A stretch of 64,000 nucleotides of DNA from Crossiella sp. S99.2 (GCF_023094165.1 NZ_JALMDK010000014.1:1-64000); one strand, 5' to 3'; positions 25,967-35,110 are shown, counted from the stretch's first letter. Numbers and translations: made by a program. The notes: a model not told the origin generated them from the letters alone.

Positions 25967-26715
25967 CGGATGCCTCCTTGATCGGCAGTAAAGATCAACA
26001 GGTCGAGGTGAGCCGACACGTGCACCTGCCCGGTCGCCGACGAGGAGGGGGCGGCGGGGGCATGCGGGTCGCCGGGCTGGTCGCTGCCGGGGTGGGCCTG
26101 GATGGTGACGATGTGCTGGCGGTAGGTCAGCCCGGCGGCCTGCGCGGCGGCGACGATGAGGCCGGTGTGGTTGGCGAAACATCCGGTGCCGGCGGGGTTG
26201 GTGGTGAGCACGGCCAGGACTCCGCCGGGGCGCAGCCAGTCCCGCCAGTCGGTGTAAGGCTGCCCGGTCGGGGTGATCCACGGGCTCGGGAGTTCCACGG
26301 CCAGCACAAGCCCGGCGCTGCGCGGTGGCACCGGTGGCAGGTGCCACCGCTCGCCAGACTGCTGCTCCGGCCTGGCGCCGCCGGCGCCGTCGGCGTAGTG
26401 ACCTGGTGTGAGCGGGCGGCGGGCATCGACTGCGGTGTGTCGGTGGCCGTGGGAGTCGACGACCGCGGCAATGCGGTGCGCGTGGGGACCACTGACCAGG
26501 ACTGTGTCGGCCGGCCGAGAGAATTCCTGGGCTATGCGGGTAATCAGCGTTCGGGAGACATTCTCCGGCAGCATAGAAACGCCCGTGTCCTCACCTCGAT
26601 CCGGCGGGCACAGCCATACCGCCAGCGGAACGGTAGACGCCTCTGCAGATTTTCTAACACCCCGGCCGGAAGTAGACTTTGTACGGGCCGTGGTCGGCGA
26701 GTTGCGTGTGGGCAT
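25963..26715 (-). CDS. Partner protein of the DNA methyltransferase, possibly a degenerate methyltransferase
   Basis: A 250-residue protein translationally coupled to the SPPY methyltransferase. The segment SAGLVLAVELPSPWITPTGQ, PYTDWRDWLRPGGVLAVLTT, GLTYRQHIVTIQAHP resembles the second half of a Rossmann methyltransferase (strand 4, RPGG turn, strand 5), but I see no clear SAM-binding glycine motif. It may be a catalytically poor subunit of the neighbouring enzyme. ATG 26715 is preceded by GGGGTGA. The region upstream contains the duplicated promoter/operator motif described at 26736-26790, implying shared control with the conjugation operon. Confidence 0.6.
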   Translation of the reverse strand: MPTRNSPTTARTKSTSGRGVRKSAEASTVPLAVWLCPPDRGEDTGVSMLPENVSRTLITRIAQEFSRPADTVLVSGPHAHRIAAVVDSHGHRHTAVDARRPLTPGHYADGAGGARPEQQSGERWHLPPVPPRSAGLVLAVELPSPWITPTGQPYTDWRDWLRPGGVLAVLTTNPAGTGCFANHTGLIVAAAQAAGLTYRQHIVTIQAHPGSDQPGDPHAPAAPSSSATGQVHVSAHLDLLIFTADQGGIR

Positions 26716-26735
26716 GGTACGGGTTCACCCCGTCA

Positions 26736-26790
26736 ACCTCTGTGTTCTGACACCTCTCTAAAGCGCACGCTCGACCCGGAATTGACAATC
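26736..26790 (-). promoter_or_regulatory. Promoter/operator A, near-copy of the one at 28525
   Basis: Reading leftward from 26790, GATTGTC, a variable stretch and GCGCTTTAGAGAG match the plus-strand region 28525-28564 at about 33 of 40 positions. It is followed by GGTGTCAGAACACAGAGGT (26754 to 26736), which recurs at 28606-28624 with one change. TTGTCA and TTTAGA could be -35/-10, though their 20-bp spacing is long. It lies 20-75 bp upstream of the 26715 start. Confidence 0.6.
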
Positions 26791-27646
26791 GATCTCCGAG
26801 TTTCTTTCTGACTGTGGTGATCTTCTTGGCCAGGAAGCCCGCGGGTTGCGGTAGCCGCTGTACGCGCCGGTGTGCAGATTCGGCCAACCCGACAAGCCGG
26901 ACTGGCCTGGTGATCGGCATGTTCCCGTGGCGTGGTCGAGGTGCCCAGCACGCCTGGCGATGCTGGCGGGCGCCCGCTCCGCTGAGGCGGCTGGGACTCT
27001 GTTGCAGTACCGCGCGCGCTCAGCGGAGCCGGATGACCATGCGGCGCCGACCACGCAGGCCGCGGTGCGGCTGATGGTGCCGGAGCTGGTTGTCAGAGCT
27101 GACCGGACTGCGGTCGATCATCTGGACCACCACGCGCGGAACCGGTACTACCGTGTCCGTCTCGTACTCCCCGGCCAGCCGGGGGCGCGGATGGCGCTGG
27201 CCAGTTATCCACAGGTCGCGCGCCGGAGTCGACAGCACCTGGCCGCCACCGTCCTATCGAGTACGGACAGCTACCAGACAAGATCGCCGAGCGGAACTTG
27301 CGCCGGGCGACCTCCTGGGCCTCCCACGCGTTCGTGGCCTCCGCTGTCCTGCCCGTCGAAGGCCGCCCCGGTGCTCCGGTGCGGTCGCGGCCGGAGCAAT
27401 TCCGGCTCCGGATTTCACCGCGCTGCACACAGCGCTCTGTCGCACCGAGCTCCGCTAACAGTGCAGCTCAGAGAACGGATCTAACACCCTTTCCGTCACG
27501 TTGCATGGGCCGCTGACACGAGGCTGTCAATCGCTCACAAGATCGTTGTGTGCGGTGTGTGCCAGCCCGGGAGTGCGGGATGGACGGCGTCACCACGCCC
27601 GCTCGGCCGCCCGTCACCGGGGGCCGCCACGGAAAGGGTCGCCACC
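26791..27646. other. 0.85 kb without a confident gene
   Basis: All frames here are interrupted or arginine/proline-rich. Two short plus-strand stretches, DHLDHHARNRYYRVRLVLPG (about 27110-27170) and QLPDKIAERNLRRATSWASH (about 27270-27330), read like real protein but in different frames, so a decayed gene is possible. The right part carries the ribosome binding site (GGAAAGGG) of the 27647 gene. Confidence 0.4.
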
Positions 27647-28519
27647 ATGACCGCCCGCACAACCCGCCCCCACCACCGCCGGCCACAGCCCGCTCATCCC
27701 AAGCCGACGAGAGCCGACCGGTCCGATCCCGTAGACGTTCCCCCTGAGGCTGTGGACAACTCCGCCGACTCTGATGCCGACAGCGCCGCGTCCGCGGTAG
27801 TGGCGTGCGCCTCGCTGTTGGACACCACCGAGAATGCCTTCCGGTTGCTGACCACCGGCCCGCAGCCCCTGGCAGTCGATGGTGTCGAACTCGGCCATGG
27901 CCTGCCCGCGAGGCTGGTGCCTCTGTCTGAGCTGCGGGATCTGCTGCTCGCCCCGAGGGCCACGCACGCGATGCGGGAAGCCGCCTGGGTGCACCTGGTG
28001 TGCCAGGCCCAGACCGCGGATGCGGCGTGGGTGGTGGGCGCGGTCGGGGTCGCTCTGCCCGGGTTACGCGCCGCGGCCGGCCAGCTGGCCTTCGGCTACA
28101 CCGGCGAGGTCCACGACCTCGACGCGGAGGTCCTGACTGGGTTCTGCGACCGGCTCAAGACCATCGACCCCGACGCCGGGATGCTGGCCGCCCGGCTGAT
28201 CTGGGCCGCTCAACGTGCCGGCGCCCGGCTGCGGGCCACCGAGTGGAACGGTGCGGCCCGCCAAGTGCCCTGGCACGAAGCCCTCACGCCGACAGCGCCG
28301 GCAGCGCATCCGGACCTGGTCCTGGCTGCCGCGGTCAGCGAGGGCGTGTTGACCTGGCGCGAGGCCGCCGTGATCGGCGCGACCCGCCTGGAAGGGCTCC
28401 ATCTGGTCGATATCGCGCCCGCGATCGGGCTGAACTATCGCCAGATCCGCTACCTGCGTGCCCAGGCAGAACAGCGGCTTGTCGCCCACCTCACGGGAAC
28501 ATCCGAACACAATTCTTGA
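27647..28519 (+). CDS. Hypothetical protein with C-terminal sigma-region-4-like helix-turn-helix
   Basis: A 290-residue protein. Residues 1-55 are a polar, low-complexity leader. The middle is a helical domain (LPARLVPLSELRDLLLAPRA, WVHLVCQAQTADAAWVVGAV). The last 60 residues (REAAVIGATRLEGLHLVDIA, PAIGLNYRQIRYLRAQAEQR) look like the DNA-binding region 4 of sigma factors or a LuxR-type HTH, where I would place the recognition helix at LNYRQIRYLR. It lies between the two copies of the shared promoter motif, directly upstream of the conjugation operon, so it is a good candidate for the regulator of both. ATG 27647 follows AAAGGG. No family name known to me. Confidence 0.6.
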   Translation: MTARTTRPHHRRPQPAHPKPTRADRSDPVDVPPEAVDNSADSDADSAASAVVACASLLDTTENAFRLLTTGPQPLAVDGVELGHGLPARLVPLSELRDLLLAPRATHAMREAAWVHLVCQAQTADAAWVVGAVGVALPGLRAAAGQLAFGYTGEVHDLDAEVLTGFCDRLKTIDPDAGMLAARLIWAAQRAGARLRATEWNGAARQVPWHEALTPTAPAAHPDLVLAAAVSEGVLTWREAAVIGATRLEGLHLVDIAPAIGLNYRQIRYLRAQAEQRLVAHLTGTSEHNS

Positions 28520-28524
28520 CCCGG

Positions 28525-28564
28525 GATTGTCCATTCACGGTCGTGGGCGCGCTTTAGAGAGATG
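28525..28564 (+). promoter_or_regulatory. Promoter B of the conjugation operon
   Basis: GATTGTC...GCGCTTTAGAGAG closely repeats the divergent copy at 26751-26790 (about 33 of 40 identical). It lies just after the stop of the 27647 gene, about 200 bp before the pilin gene. TTGTCC/TTTAGA are possible -35/-10 hexamers with a 20-bp spacer. Confidence 0.6.
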
Positions 28565-28703
28565 CGGGGGCAGAAGGCCCACCGAGTGTTCACACGGCAG
28601 ACCGGACCTCTTTGTTCTGACACCAGCCCTGCCGCGACTCCGTGAAAGGAGAATCACCCCGGTTTTCCTGCCGTTGCCACCGGTGACCTTCTGCCCCCGC
28701 ATC
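28561..28703. repeat. 17-bp perfect inverted repeat in the leader of the conjugation operon
   Basis: GATGCGGGGGCAGAAGG (28561-28577) and CCTTCTGCCCCCGCATC (28687-28703), 109 bp apart. A looser CACCG extension continues inside both arms. The loop contains the operator-like copy ACCTCTTTGTTCTGACACC (28606-28624). In RNA the arms could form a long-range stem; in DNA they could be paired protein sites or part of a transfer origin. Confidence 0.75.
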
Positions 28704-28761
28704 CGAGACACCTATGTCACCAATTCGCTGTCGTTCGACTTGTTGGAAAGGAGGATCCGCC

Positions 28762-29121
28762 ATGCGTTTTCGTCCGAGTGTCCCCACCCGCTACAGGGCG
28801 GCGCGGCGGTGGCTGCTGCGCAGCGTCACCGTCGCGGCCTGTGCGGTGTTCACCTGGATGAGCATGGCGGCCCCGGCGCTGGCTGCCCCTCCGGGCGATC
28901 TCAACCAGGTGATCGAGCGGATCCGCCTCGCCCTGCTCGTGCTGGGCGGGGCGCTGGTCGGGCTGTTCATCACCATCGGGTTCTTCCGCTACTCCGCCGC
29001 GGACGGGGACCCGGGTGAGACCGAGCGCGCCAAGAAAGCGATCCGCTGCGCCGCGGTCGGGTTCCTCGGCGCGGCCATCGCCCAGTTGATCGTCAAGGTC
29101 CTCCAGTCGGTGGTGAGCTGA
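28762..29121 (+). CDS. VirB2/TrbC-like pilin-type small membrane protein
   Basis: A 119-residue protein with an N-terminal signal (WLLRSVTVAACAVFTWMSMA then APALAAPP, cleavage after Ala-Leu-Ala). Two hydrophobic helices follow (LALLVLGGALVGLFITIGFF and AVGFLGAAIAQLIVKVL), separated by a charged loop. This is the layout of VirB2/TrbC pilins and their Gram-positive counterparts at the head of conjugation operons. AAAGGAGG precedes the ATG at 28762. It is the first gene of the type IV secretion operon; the next begins 3 bp after its stop. Probable role: cell-surface or channel component. Confidence 0.7.
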   Translation: MRFRPSVPTRYRAARRWLLRSVTVAACAVFTWMSMAAPALAAPPGDLNQVIERIRLALLVLGGALVGLFITIGFFRYSAADGDPGETERAKKAIRCAAVGFLGAAIAQLIVKVLQSVVS

Positions 29122-29123
29122 CC

Positions 29124-31079
29124 ATGCCCACCACCCGAGCCCCGGACACCGACCGGCAGCGCAGGCCGCGGACACGGTGGCTCCTGCCCACCACCGGCCT
29201 GCTGGCCGCCCTCACCGGCCTGATGCTGGTGCTGCTGCTCGCCGGGGCCGGGGGCCGGACCGCACGGGCTGAACCGGTCGAGCCGACGCAGGTCCCGATC
29301 CTGCCCACCGCCCCCACACCGCCGCCGAGTTCCTCTCCACCGTCCTCAGCTCCGACCACGGCTGCACCGACGACGACACCGGCGCCACCGCCAGCGCCGC
29401 CGGCGGGTCCGTCGTTCCTGGACGGCTTCTCCGGGGTGGGCATGGTCGATGTGGCGGGGATGGCGATCACCGAGTGGGTCCGGGGCCTGGTCCGCACCGG
29501 GTTGCAGACCGTGCTCAAGCTGCTCGGCGACACCGTGTTGTCCACCCCGGAGATGGCCGAGATGCCCCGCATCACCGAGCTGTGGGACTGGGCACGGCAC
29601 ATCGCCAACGCCCTCTACGTGCTGCTGGCCACCGCCTCCGCACTCATCCTCATGGCCCACGAAAGCCTGCAAACCCGGTATGCGGTCAAGGAACTGCTCC
29701 CGCGGCTGGTGATCGGGTTCCTGACCAGCAACCTCAGCCTGACCATCGTGGGCCAGGCCATCGTCATGGCCAACGCGCTCTCCTCCGCAATCCTCGGGGA
29801 AGGCACCGGCCCGGCGAACCTGGTCGGCCAGCTCAACACCAACATCGTCACCCAGGTCCAGACCGCCGGAATCTTCCTGCTCCTGCTGGCCTCGGTGCTG
29901 ATCGTGCTGATCGTGATCCTGCTGCTGATCTGGATCGTGCGCATCGCCCTGACCGCGGTCCTGCTCATCGCCGCACCGCTGGCCCTGTCCGCCCACGCCC
30001 TGCCGCACACCGAGGGGCTGGCGCGGTTGTGGTGGAAGGCGATGATCGCACTGCTCGCGGTCCAGATCGCCCAGGCCCTGGTGCTGGTACTGGCGTTGCG
30101 GTCGTTTTTCGCCACCGCCGACCCCACCCCCGGTTGGATCGGCATCGGCACCGGGGCGCTGACCTTCCTGGTGTTCCTGGTGTTGTTCTACATCGAGATC
30201 AAGATCCCGTTCTGGGCCTTCCAACAGGTCTGGACCGCTCGGGGCGGGATGCTGACCTCGCTGGTCAAGTACGCCATCGCCGCCAAGACCCTGGGCATGC
30301 TCGGCCTCGGCAAAGGCGCCCGCCGCGGGGCGGCGGCGCGCGGTGGAGGCAAGGCGGGCCGTGTCGCCGGGGGCATGGTGGGCGGAGTCCGCCGGGGCGC
30401 CTCACCCGTTGTCGCTGCGGCGGTTCCGGCTGGGCAGTTGGCACCGCAGTTCGTGGCCAAGCCGACCCCCGCCAAGGCCCAGCGCCGCCTGGCCGAGGCC
30501 CAAGCCAGGATCCGGACCGCGGGTGAGCGGGCCCGAGCCCAGGCCATCCGCTCCTACGGCGCGCCCCAGGCCACCGCGACCCCGCCACCGCCCACCGCCC
30601 GCATCTCCCAGCCCGCCCCACGGACCGGCTCGACACCGGCCCGGACCTCCACCACCCCGCTGCCCTTGTCCACGACACCGGTCGCCGGGGTGGTGCAGCC
30701 CGCCCGGATCTCCACACCGCCGGCACCGATGGCGCGGCCACCACGGACCACGGCGGTCACGCCGCCGCGGATCTCGACCGTCCCGCCCAGCACCGCCCGC
30801 ACCCCCACCGCATCCGCACCGGTCTCCGCCGCGGCGAACCCGGCCGCCTACACCCCGGCCCGGATCTCGACGACCCCGCCACGGATCTCCCACACCCCCA
30901 CCCCACGCCCGACCCCGCCACCAGACCCGGCGGCCTACACCCCGGGCCGGATCTCCGCCGAACCCGCCCGCATCTCCACCAGCACCGCCAGCGCCCACGT
31001 CCAACCCGCCGACGGGACCGAACCCAGCCGACGGCGCCGGATCCGACGCCGCACCAACCCGAGCGACCCGAAGGAGTGA
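29124..31079 (+). CDS. TrbL/VirB6-like polytopic conjugation membrane protein
   Basis: A 651-residue protein. An N-terminal helix (about 22-45) and a Pro/Thr-rich linker precede a membrane domain of about six helices (residues 165-390; for example ILLLLASVLIVLIVILLLIW then TAVLLIAAPLALSAHALPHT). Placement of charged residues is typical of the TrbL/VirB6 family (FLDGFSGVGMVDVAG, MAITEWVRGLVRTGLQTVLK). The last 260 residues are a Pro/Ala/Thr/Arg tail with repeated ARISTxPPxxA-like units, probably disordered and cytoplasmic. It is the inner-membrane channel core of the transfer machine. It starts 3 bp after the pilin gene and its stop lies 6 bp before the PrgI-like gene. Confidence 0.8.
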   Translation: MPTTRAPDTDRQRRPRTRWLLPTTGLLAALTGLMLVLLLAGAGGRTARAEPVEPTQVPILPTAPTPPPSSSPPSSAPTTAAPTTTPAPPPAPPAGPSFLDGFSGVGMVDVAGMAITEWVRGLVRTGLQTVLKLLGDTVLSTPEMAEMPRITELWDWARHIANALYVLLATASALILMAHESLQTRYAVKELLPRLVIGFLTSNLSLTIVGQAIVMANALSSAILGEGTGPANLVGQLNTNIVTQVQTAGIFLLLLASVLIVLIVILLLIWIVRIALTAVLLIAAPLALSAHALPHTEGLARLWWKAMIALLAVQIAQALVLVLALRSFFATADPTPGWIGIGTGALTFLVFLVLFYIEIKIPFWAFQQVWTARGGMLTSLVKYAIAAKTLGMLGLGKGARRGAAARGGGKAGRVAGGMVGGVRRGASPVVAAAVPAGQLAPQFVAKPTPAKAQRRLAEAQARIRTAGERARAQAIRSYGAPQATATPPPPTARISQPAPRTGSTPARTSTTPLPLSTTPVAGVVQPARISTPPAPMARPPRTTAVTPPRISTVPPSTARTPTASAPVSAAANPAAYTPARISTTPPRISHTPTPRPTPPPDPAAYTPGRISAEPARISTSTASAHVQPADGTEPSRRRRIRRRTNPSDPKE

Positions 31080-31084
31080 GACCA

Positions 31085-32080
31085 ATGGCTCGCCGCGAAC
31101 ATGAAGTGCCGATGACCGTGCCGGTCCCGGCCGACATCGACCGCCCCGACCGGATCGCCTTCGGGCTCACCGCCCGCCAACTGGCCGTGCTCGGCGCGAT
31201 CGTGGCCGGGTTGTGGGGGCTGTATGAGGTCACCGCCGACCTGGTCCCGATCGGGGTGTTCCTGACCGTCGCGGTCCCGGTGACCGGCATCGCCATCGTC
31301 GCCGTGATCGGGCGACGCAACGGCCAGGGCTTCGACCAACTGCTGTGGGCCGTGCTGGGGCATCACCGTGCGCCGCGGCGCCTGGTCCCTGCCCAGGCCG
31401 TGCCGGGCAAGCGGGTACCGGATGCACCGTCCTGGGTGCAGGCCCGCGCCGGGGCGCTGCCCGGACCGTTGCGGCTGCCGGTCACCGCGATCAGCCCCGA
31501 GGGGGTACTGGATCTGGGTCGGGACGGGCAGGTGGTGCAGTGCGCCTGCTCGGGGGTGAACTTCGGGCTGCGCACCCCCGGCGAACAACGCGTCCTGGTC
31601 GCCGGATTCGCCCGCTGGCTGCACTCCCTCACCGGCCCGGCACAGATCGTGGTACGCGCCGACCGCCTCAACCTCGACCCGGTCATCACCACGTTGCGCG
31701 AGATCGCCCCCAGCCTGCCCCACCCGGCCCTGGAAGACGCCTGCCACGCCCACGCCGCCTTCCTGGAAGAACTGTCGGGTTCGCGGGATCTGTTGCGCCG
31801 CCAGATCCTGCTCGTCCTGGCCACCCCAGCCGCAGGCAGCCGACGGCAGGCGGGTGGTCAGCAGGCGGTGCTGCGGCAAGCCGCCTTGGCCCGGCAACTG
31901 CTGGCCTCCGCCGAAGTCCACGTCCGCCCCCTCGACGGTGCTGACGTCCAGCGGGTCCTGGCCGCCGCCACCGATCCCCACGGCGACCCCGCCCCACCAG
32001 GCGATGTGGCCTCGGCCAGCGGGACCGTCACCGCCGCCCCGACCCTGCTCCACCCCAACCCCGACCCGGATGGGAGGTGA
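31085..32080 (+). CDS. PrgI/VirB3-like conjugation protein with soluble C-terminal domain
   Basis: A 331-residue protein. Two adjacent helices at about 30-70 (LAVLGAIVAGLWGLYEVTAD and LVPIGVFLTVAVPVTGIAIV) follow the motif VPADIDRPDRIAFGLTARQL, which is typical of PrgI-family (VirB3-like) proteins encoded before VirB4 in Gram-positive elements. The 230-residue C-terminal part resembles a VirB4 N-terminal domain (LRTPGEQRVLVAGFARWLHS, LTGPAQIVVRADRL). This is the usual arrangement, in which the ATPase's N-terminal domain is split onto the PrgI protein. AAGGAG precedes ATG 31085. The stop overlaps the VirB4 start. Confidence 0.75.
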   Translation: MARREHEVPMTVPVPADIDRPDRIAFGLTARQLAVLGAIVAGLWGLYEVTADLVPIGVFLTVAVPVTGIAIVAVIGRRNGQGFDQLLWAVLGHHRAPRRLVPAQAVPGKRVPDAPSWVQARAGALPGPLRLPVTAISPEGVLDLGRDGQVVQCACSGVNFGLRTPGEQRVLVAGFARWLHSLTGPAQIVVRADRLNLDPVITTLREIAPSLPHPALEDACHAHAAFLEELSGSRDLLRRQILLVLATPAAGSRRQAGGQQAVLRQAALARQLLASAEVHVRPLDGADVQRVLAAATDPHGDPAPPGDVASASGTVTAAPTLLHPNPDPDGR

Positions 32081-33909
32081 TCACCGTGCGAAACCTGTTC
32101 TCCCGCAACACCTCTGCTGATGGTGGCCAGGAGGTGCTGACCGGGCCCGAGGCGGTGGAGGTCACCCCGCGGCACCTACGCCTGGGCGCGGGATACGCAA
32201 CGACGCTGGTGGTCACCGGCTACCCGGCCGAGGTCGGCGCCGGATGGCTGGAACCCCTCCTGTGCTATCCCGGGCGCCTCGACCTCGCCCTGCACATCGA
32301 GCCCGTCGACCCCGAGATCGCCGCCGGGCACCTGCGTACCCAGCGCGGCCGGCTCGGCTCCTCCGACCGCGCCCAGCACCACACCGGTGATGAAGACCCC
32401 GAACTTGGCGCGGCGGTGGAGGACGTGCACGCGCTGTCGAGGGCATTGGCCCGTGGCCAGACCCGCCTGTTCAAAGTCGGCCTGTACCTGACCGTGCACG
32501 CCGCCAGCGAGCAGGAGCTGGAGACCGAGGTCGCCGAAGTCCGAGCCCTGTGCCGCTCCCTGCTGCTCAAAACCCAGCCGACCAGTTTCCGCGCCTTGCA
32601 GGGCTGGGTGTCGACCCTGCCGATGGGCACCGACCGGCTGCAGATGCGCCGCACCCTGGACACCCTGGCCCTGGCCACCGCGTTCCCGTTCACCAGCCCC
32701 GACTTGCCCACCGACCCGGCACCCGCGGCCCAGCCCACCGGGATCCTCTACGGCCTCAACGCCACCAGCACCGGGCTGGTGTTGTGGGATCGGTGGAGCC
32801 AGGACAACTACAACAGCATCACCCTCGCCCGCAGCGGCGCCGGCAAGTCCTTCTTCACCAAGCTCGAAGCCCTCCGCAGCCTCTACGACTACCGCGACAC
32901 CGACCCGCAGGACGCGCCCGGGGTGCAGGTCTTCGTCATCGACCCCGAACACGAATACCGGCGGCTGTGCCAAGCCGTGGGCGGCACCTACCTCCCTCTC
33001 GGTGCACCCGAGGTGCGCCTCAACCCCTTCGATCTGCCCGATGGTGCCCAGCACATGCCGGATGCGGTGACCCGGCGCAGCCTGTTCATCCACACCGCCG
33101 TAGCCGTCCTGCTGGAGACCACGCTCACCCCGGCCGAACGCGCCGTGCTGGATCGCGCCGTGACCGCGGCCTACGCGGCGGTGGGCATCACCACCGACCC
33201 CCGCACCTGGGCACGTCCAGCTCCGCAACTCGGCCACCTCGCCCACGTCCTGGCCGCCGACCCCGACCCGGTCGCCCATGAGCTGGCCGCCCGGCTGGCG
33301 CCGTTCGTGACCGGTGCCTACGCCGGGCTGTTCAACGGCCCCACCACCCACCGCCCTTCTGGGCACCTGGTGGCGATCTCGCTGCGGGACCTGCCCGAGG
33401 AACTCAAACCCGTGGGCACCCTCCTCGCGCTGGACGCCATCTGGCGGCAAGTCCTCAACCCCCGTAACCGTCGGCGGCGCCTGGTGATCGTGGATGAGGC
33501 GTGGCAGCTCATGCAGCAGCCCGCCGGAGCCCGGTTCCTGTTCCGGATGGCCAAATCCGCCCGCAAACTCTGGGCCGGCCTGGCCTTCGTCTCCCAGGAC
33601 CCCGGCGACCTTCTGTCGACTGACCTCGGTCAGGCCATCGCCGCCAACTCCGCCACCCAGGTGCTGCTTCGTCAAGCGCCCCAGGCGATCGAGGCGATCA
33701 CCGAGGCGTTCGGCCTCTCCGACGGCGAACGTGATCATCTTCTGGCCGCGGGCCCTGGCGAAGCGCTACTGCTCTCAGGCTCCAGCCGGGTCGCCTTCAG
33801 CGTGGTCGCCTCCGCCGAAGAAGGTCCGCTGATCACCACCGACCCGGCCGAACTCCTCGACGAGGACGAGGAGTTCGACTGGGATAGCCCTGGCGAGATG
33901 CCGCAGTGA
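32077..33909 (+). CDS. virB4: VirB4-type conjugation ATPase
   Basis: A 610-residue ATPase. Walker A is in NSITLARSGAGKSFFTKLEA (about 251-258) and Walker B is RLVIVDEAWQLM (near 470-480). VirB4 family landmarks FVIDPEHEYRRL, GHLVAISLRDLPEELKPVGT and LAFVSQDPGDLLSTDLGQAI are present, as is the late ATQVLLRQAPQAIEAITEAF segment. VirB4 powers pilus or channel assembly and substrate transfer at the inner membrane. The GTG start at 32077 overlaps the PrgI-like gene by 4 bp and the stop overlaps the next gene, so the genes are tightly coupled. No domain appears missing apart from the shortened N-terminal region noted for the previous gene. Confidence 0.9.
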   Translation: MITVRNLFSRNTSADGGQEVLTGPEAVEVTPRHLRLGAGYATTLVVTGYPAEVGAGWLEPLLCYPGRLDLALHIEPVDPEIAAGHLRTQRGRLGSSDRAQHHTGDEDPELGAAVEDVHALSRALARGQTRLFKVGLYLTVHAASEQELETEVAEVRALCRSLLLKTQPTSFRALQGWVSTLPMGTDRLQMRRTLDTLALATAFPFTSPDLPTDPAPAAQPTGILYGLNATSTGLVLWDRWSQDNYNSITLARSGAGKSFFTKLEALRSLYDYRDTDPQDAPGVQVFVIDPEHEYRRLCQAVGGTYLPLGAPEVRLNPFDLPDGAQHMPDAVTRRSLFIHTAVAVLLETTLTPAERAVLDRAVTAAYAAVGITTDPRTWARPAPQLGHLAHVLAADPDPVAHELAARLAPFVTGAYAGLFNGPTTHRPSGHLVAISLRDLPEELKPVGTLLALDAIWRQVLNPRNRRRRLVIVDEAWQLMQQPAGARFLFRMAKSARKLWAGLAFVSQDPGDLLSTDLGQAIAANSATQVLLRQAPQAIEAITEAFGLSDGERDHLLAAGPGEALLLSGSSRVAFSVVASAEEGPLITTDPAELLDEDEEFDWDSPGEMPQ

Positions 33910-35087
33910 ACGGCCTCGACTGGACCGCGCTGTTCTCCGCGGCGGAGCAGGTGGCGGGTTGGGTGGCCGGGGTGTGGCAGCAGCACACCGTGCTGATCGT
34001 GCTGGCCGCGGTGTTCCCGTTGGTGGCCAAGGTGATCCTGGTCGTGCTGCGCCTCAGGGCGCGGCGCGGTTGGCGGGATCGGGCCAGGTTGGTGGAGGTG
34101 CTGCCACCGTCGGATCTGGACCTGGCCGCAGCCTTGGCCGGTGGCCGGCGACTGTGGCGCGACCTGACCGGGATCACCCCACCGGCCTGGCGCCGCAAGG
34201 TGTTCGACCACCCCGCGCTGGCCCTGGAGTACCGGCTCACCGCCGAGCGACTCACGGTCCGGATCTGGATCCCCGGACCGATCCCGCCCGGCCGGGTCGA
34301 AGCGGCCGTCCGGGCCGCATGGCCCGGGACGCTGCTCATCCCGGCCACCGACACCCCGATCCCGACCGGACACACCGTCACCGGCGGCACAGTCCGGCTC
34401 GAACGCCCCGAGTACTTCCCACTGCACGTCACCGACGCCCGAGAAGACGCCGACCCCGTGCGCGCCTTGCAGTCCCTTGCCACCGCACTACAACCCGGGG
34501 AATGCGCGCTCGTGCAAGTTCTGCTCCGCCCCGGCGTCGGCGGGCGGCTACGCCGCTACCGACGCACCGTGCGCCGCCTGCACACCAACCGACCCACCAC
34601 CGGCTCCGGAGTGAGCGCGCTGCCCGCCGAACTGGCCAGGGAGCTGCTGGACCTGATCACCGGCAGCCGCACGCCAGCCCGCTCGACCGGTTACTCCAGT
34701 ACCCGTGGCGCTGATCCGCAGCGGGCGGAGGAATTGCGCGAGATCCGCGGGAAGGCCGTGTTGCCGCAGTGGGAAGTCGTGCTGCGCTACGCCACGGCCA
34801 CCTCCGCCGCCGGAGGCGTGGCCCGTGCTCGGGTGCGGGGGCTGGCCGATGGGGTCTTCGCGATGTTCGCGGTGCTGGCCGGGCGCAACGCCCTGGCCCG
34901 CCACCACCTCCGCCACCCCGCCACCGCCCTGGCCCGGCGGCGGCTGCGCCGCGGTGCGCTGCTGTCCACCACCGAGGTCGCCGCCCTCGCCCACCTGCCG
35001 GTGCGCAACCCGGCCCTGGCCGGTGGCCGAGCCCGCACCGTCCCCGCACCACCCGAAGTCTTCGACCACCCCGAAACCTCCAACTAA
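33906..35087 (+). CDS. Membrane protein of the coupling complex (precedes VirD4-like ATPase)
   Basis: A 393-residue protein with one strong N-terminal helix (TVLIVLAAVFPLVAKVILVV at about 28-48) and a large basic cytoplasmic domain (LALEYRLTAERLTVRIWIPG, ECALVQVLLRPGVGGRLRRY). The domain repeats features seen in the N-terminal region of TraG/TraD coupling proteins. Inference: it is the membrane-anchoring half of a coupling protein whose motor domain is encoded separately by the next gene. The GTG start at 33906 overlaps the VirB4 stop. I do not know a formal family name. Confidence 0.65.
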   Translation: MNGLDWTALFSAAEQVAGWVAGVWQQHTVLIVLAAVFPLVAKVILVVLRLRARRGWRDRARLVEVLPPSDLDLAAALAGGRRLWRDLTGITPPAWRRKVFDHPALALEYRLTAERLTVRIWIPGPIPPGRVEAAVRAAWPGTLLIPATDTPIPTGHTVTGGTVRLERPEYFPLHVTDAREDADPVRALQSLATALQPGECALVQVLLRPGVGGRLRRYRRTVRRLHTNRPTTGSGVSALPAELARELLDLITGSRTPARSTGYSSTRGADPQRAEELREIRGKAVLPQWEVVLRYATATSAAGGVARARVRGLADGVFAMFAVLAGRNALARHHLRHPATALARRRLRRGALLSTTEVAALAHLPVRNPALAGGRARTVPAPPEVFDHPETSN

Positions 35088-35110
35088 CCACGACAGGGAA
35101 GGAGCCCGCG

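Noticed and set aside
30600..31000. Repeated ARIST-like units in the TrbL-like protein as a possible DNA repeat array
   Set aside because: The units differ in length and spacing at DNA level and are explained by a low-complexity Pro/Thr/Arg protein tail.
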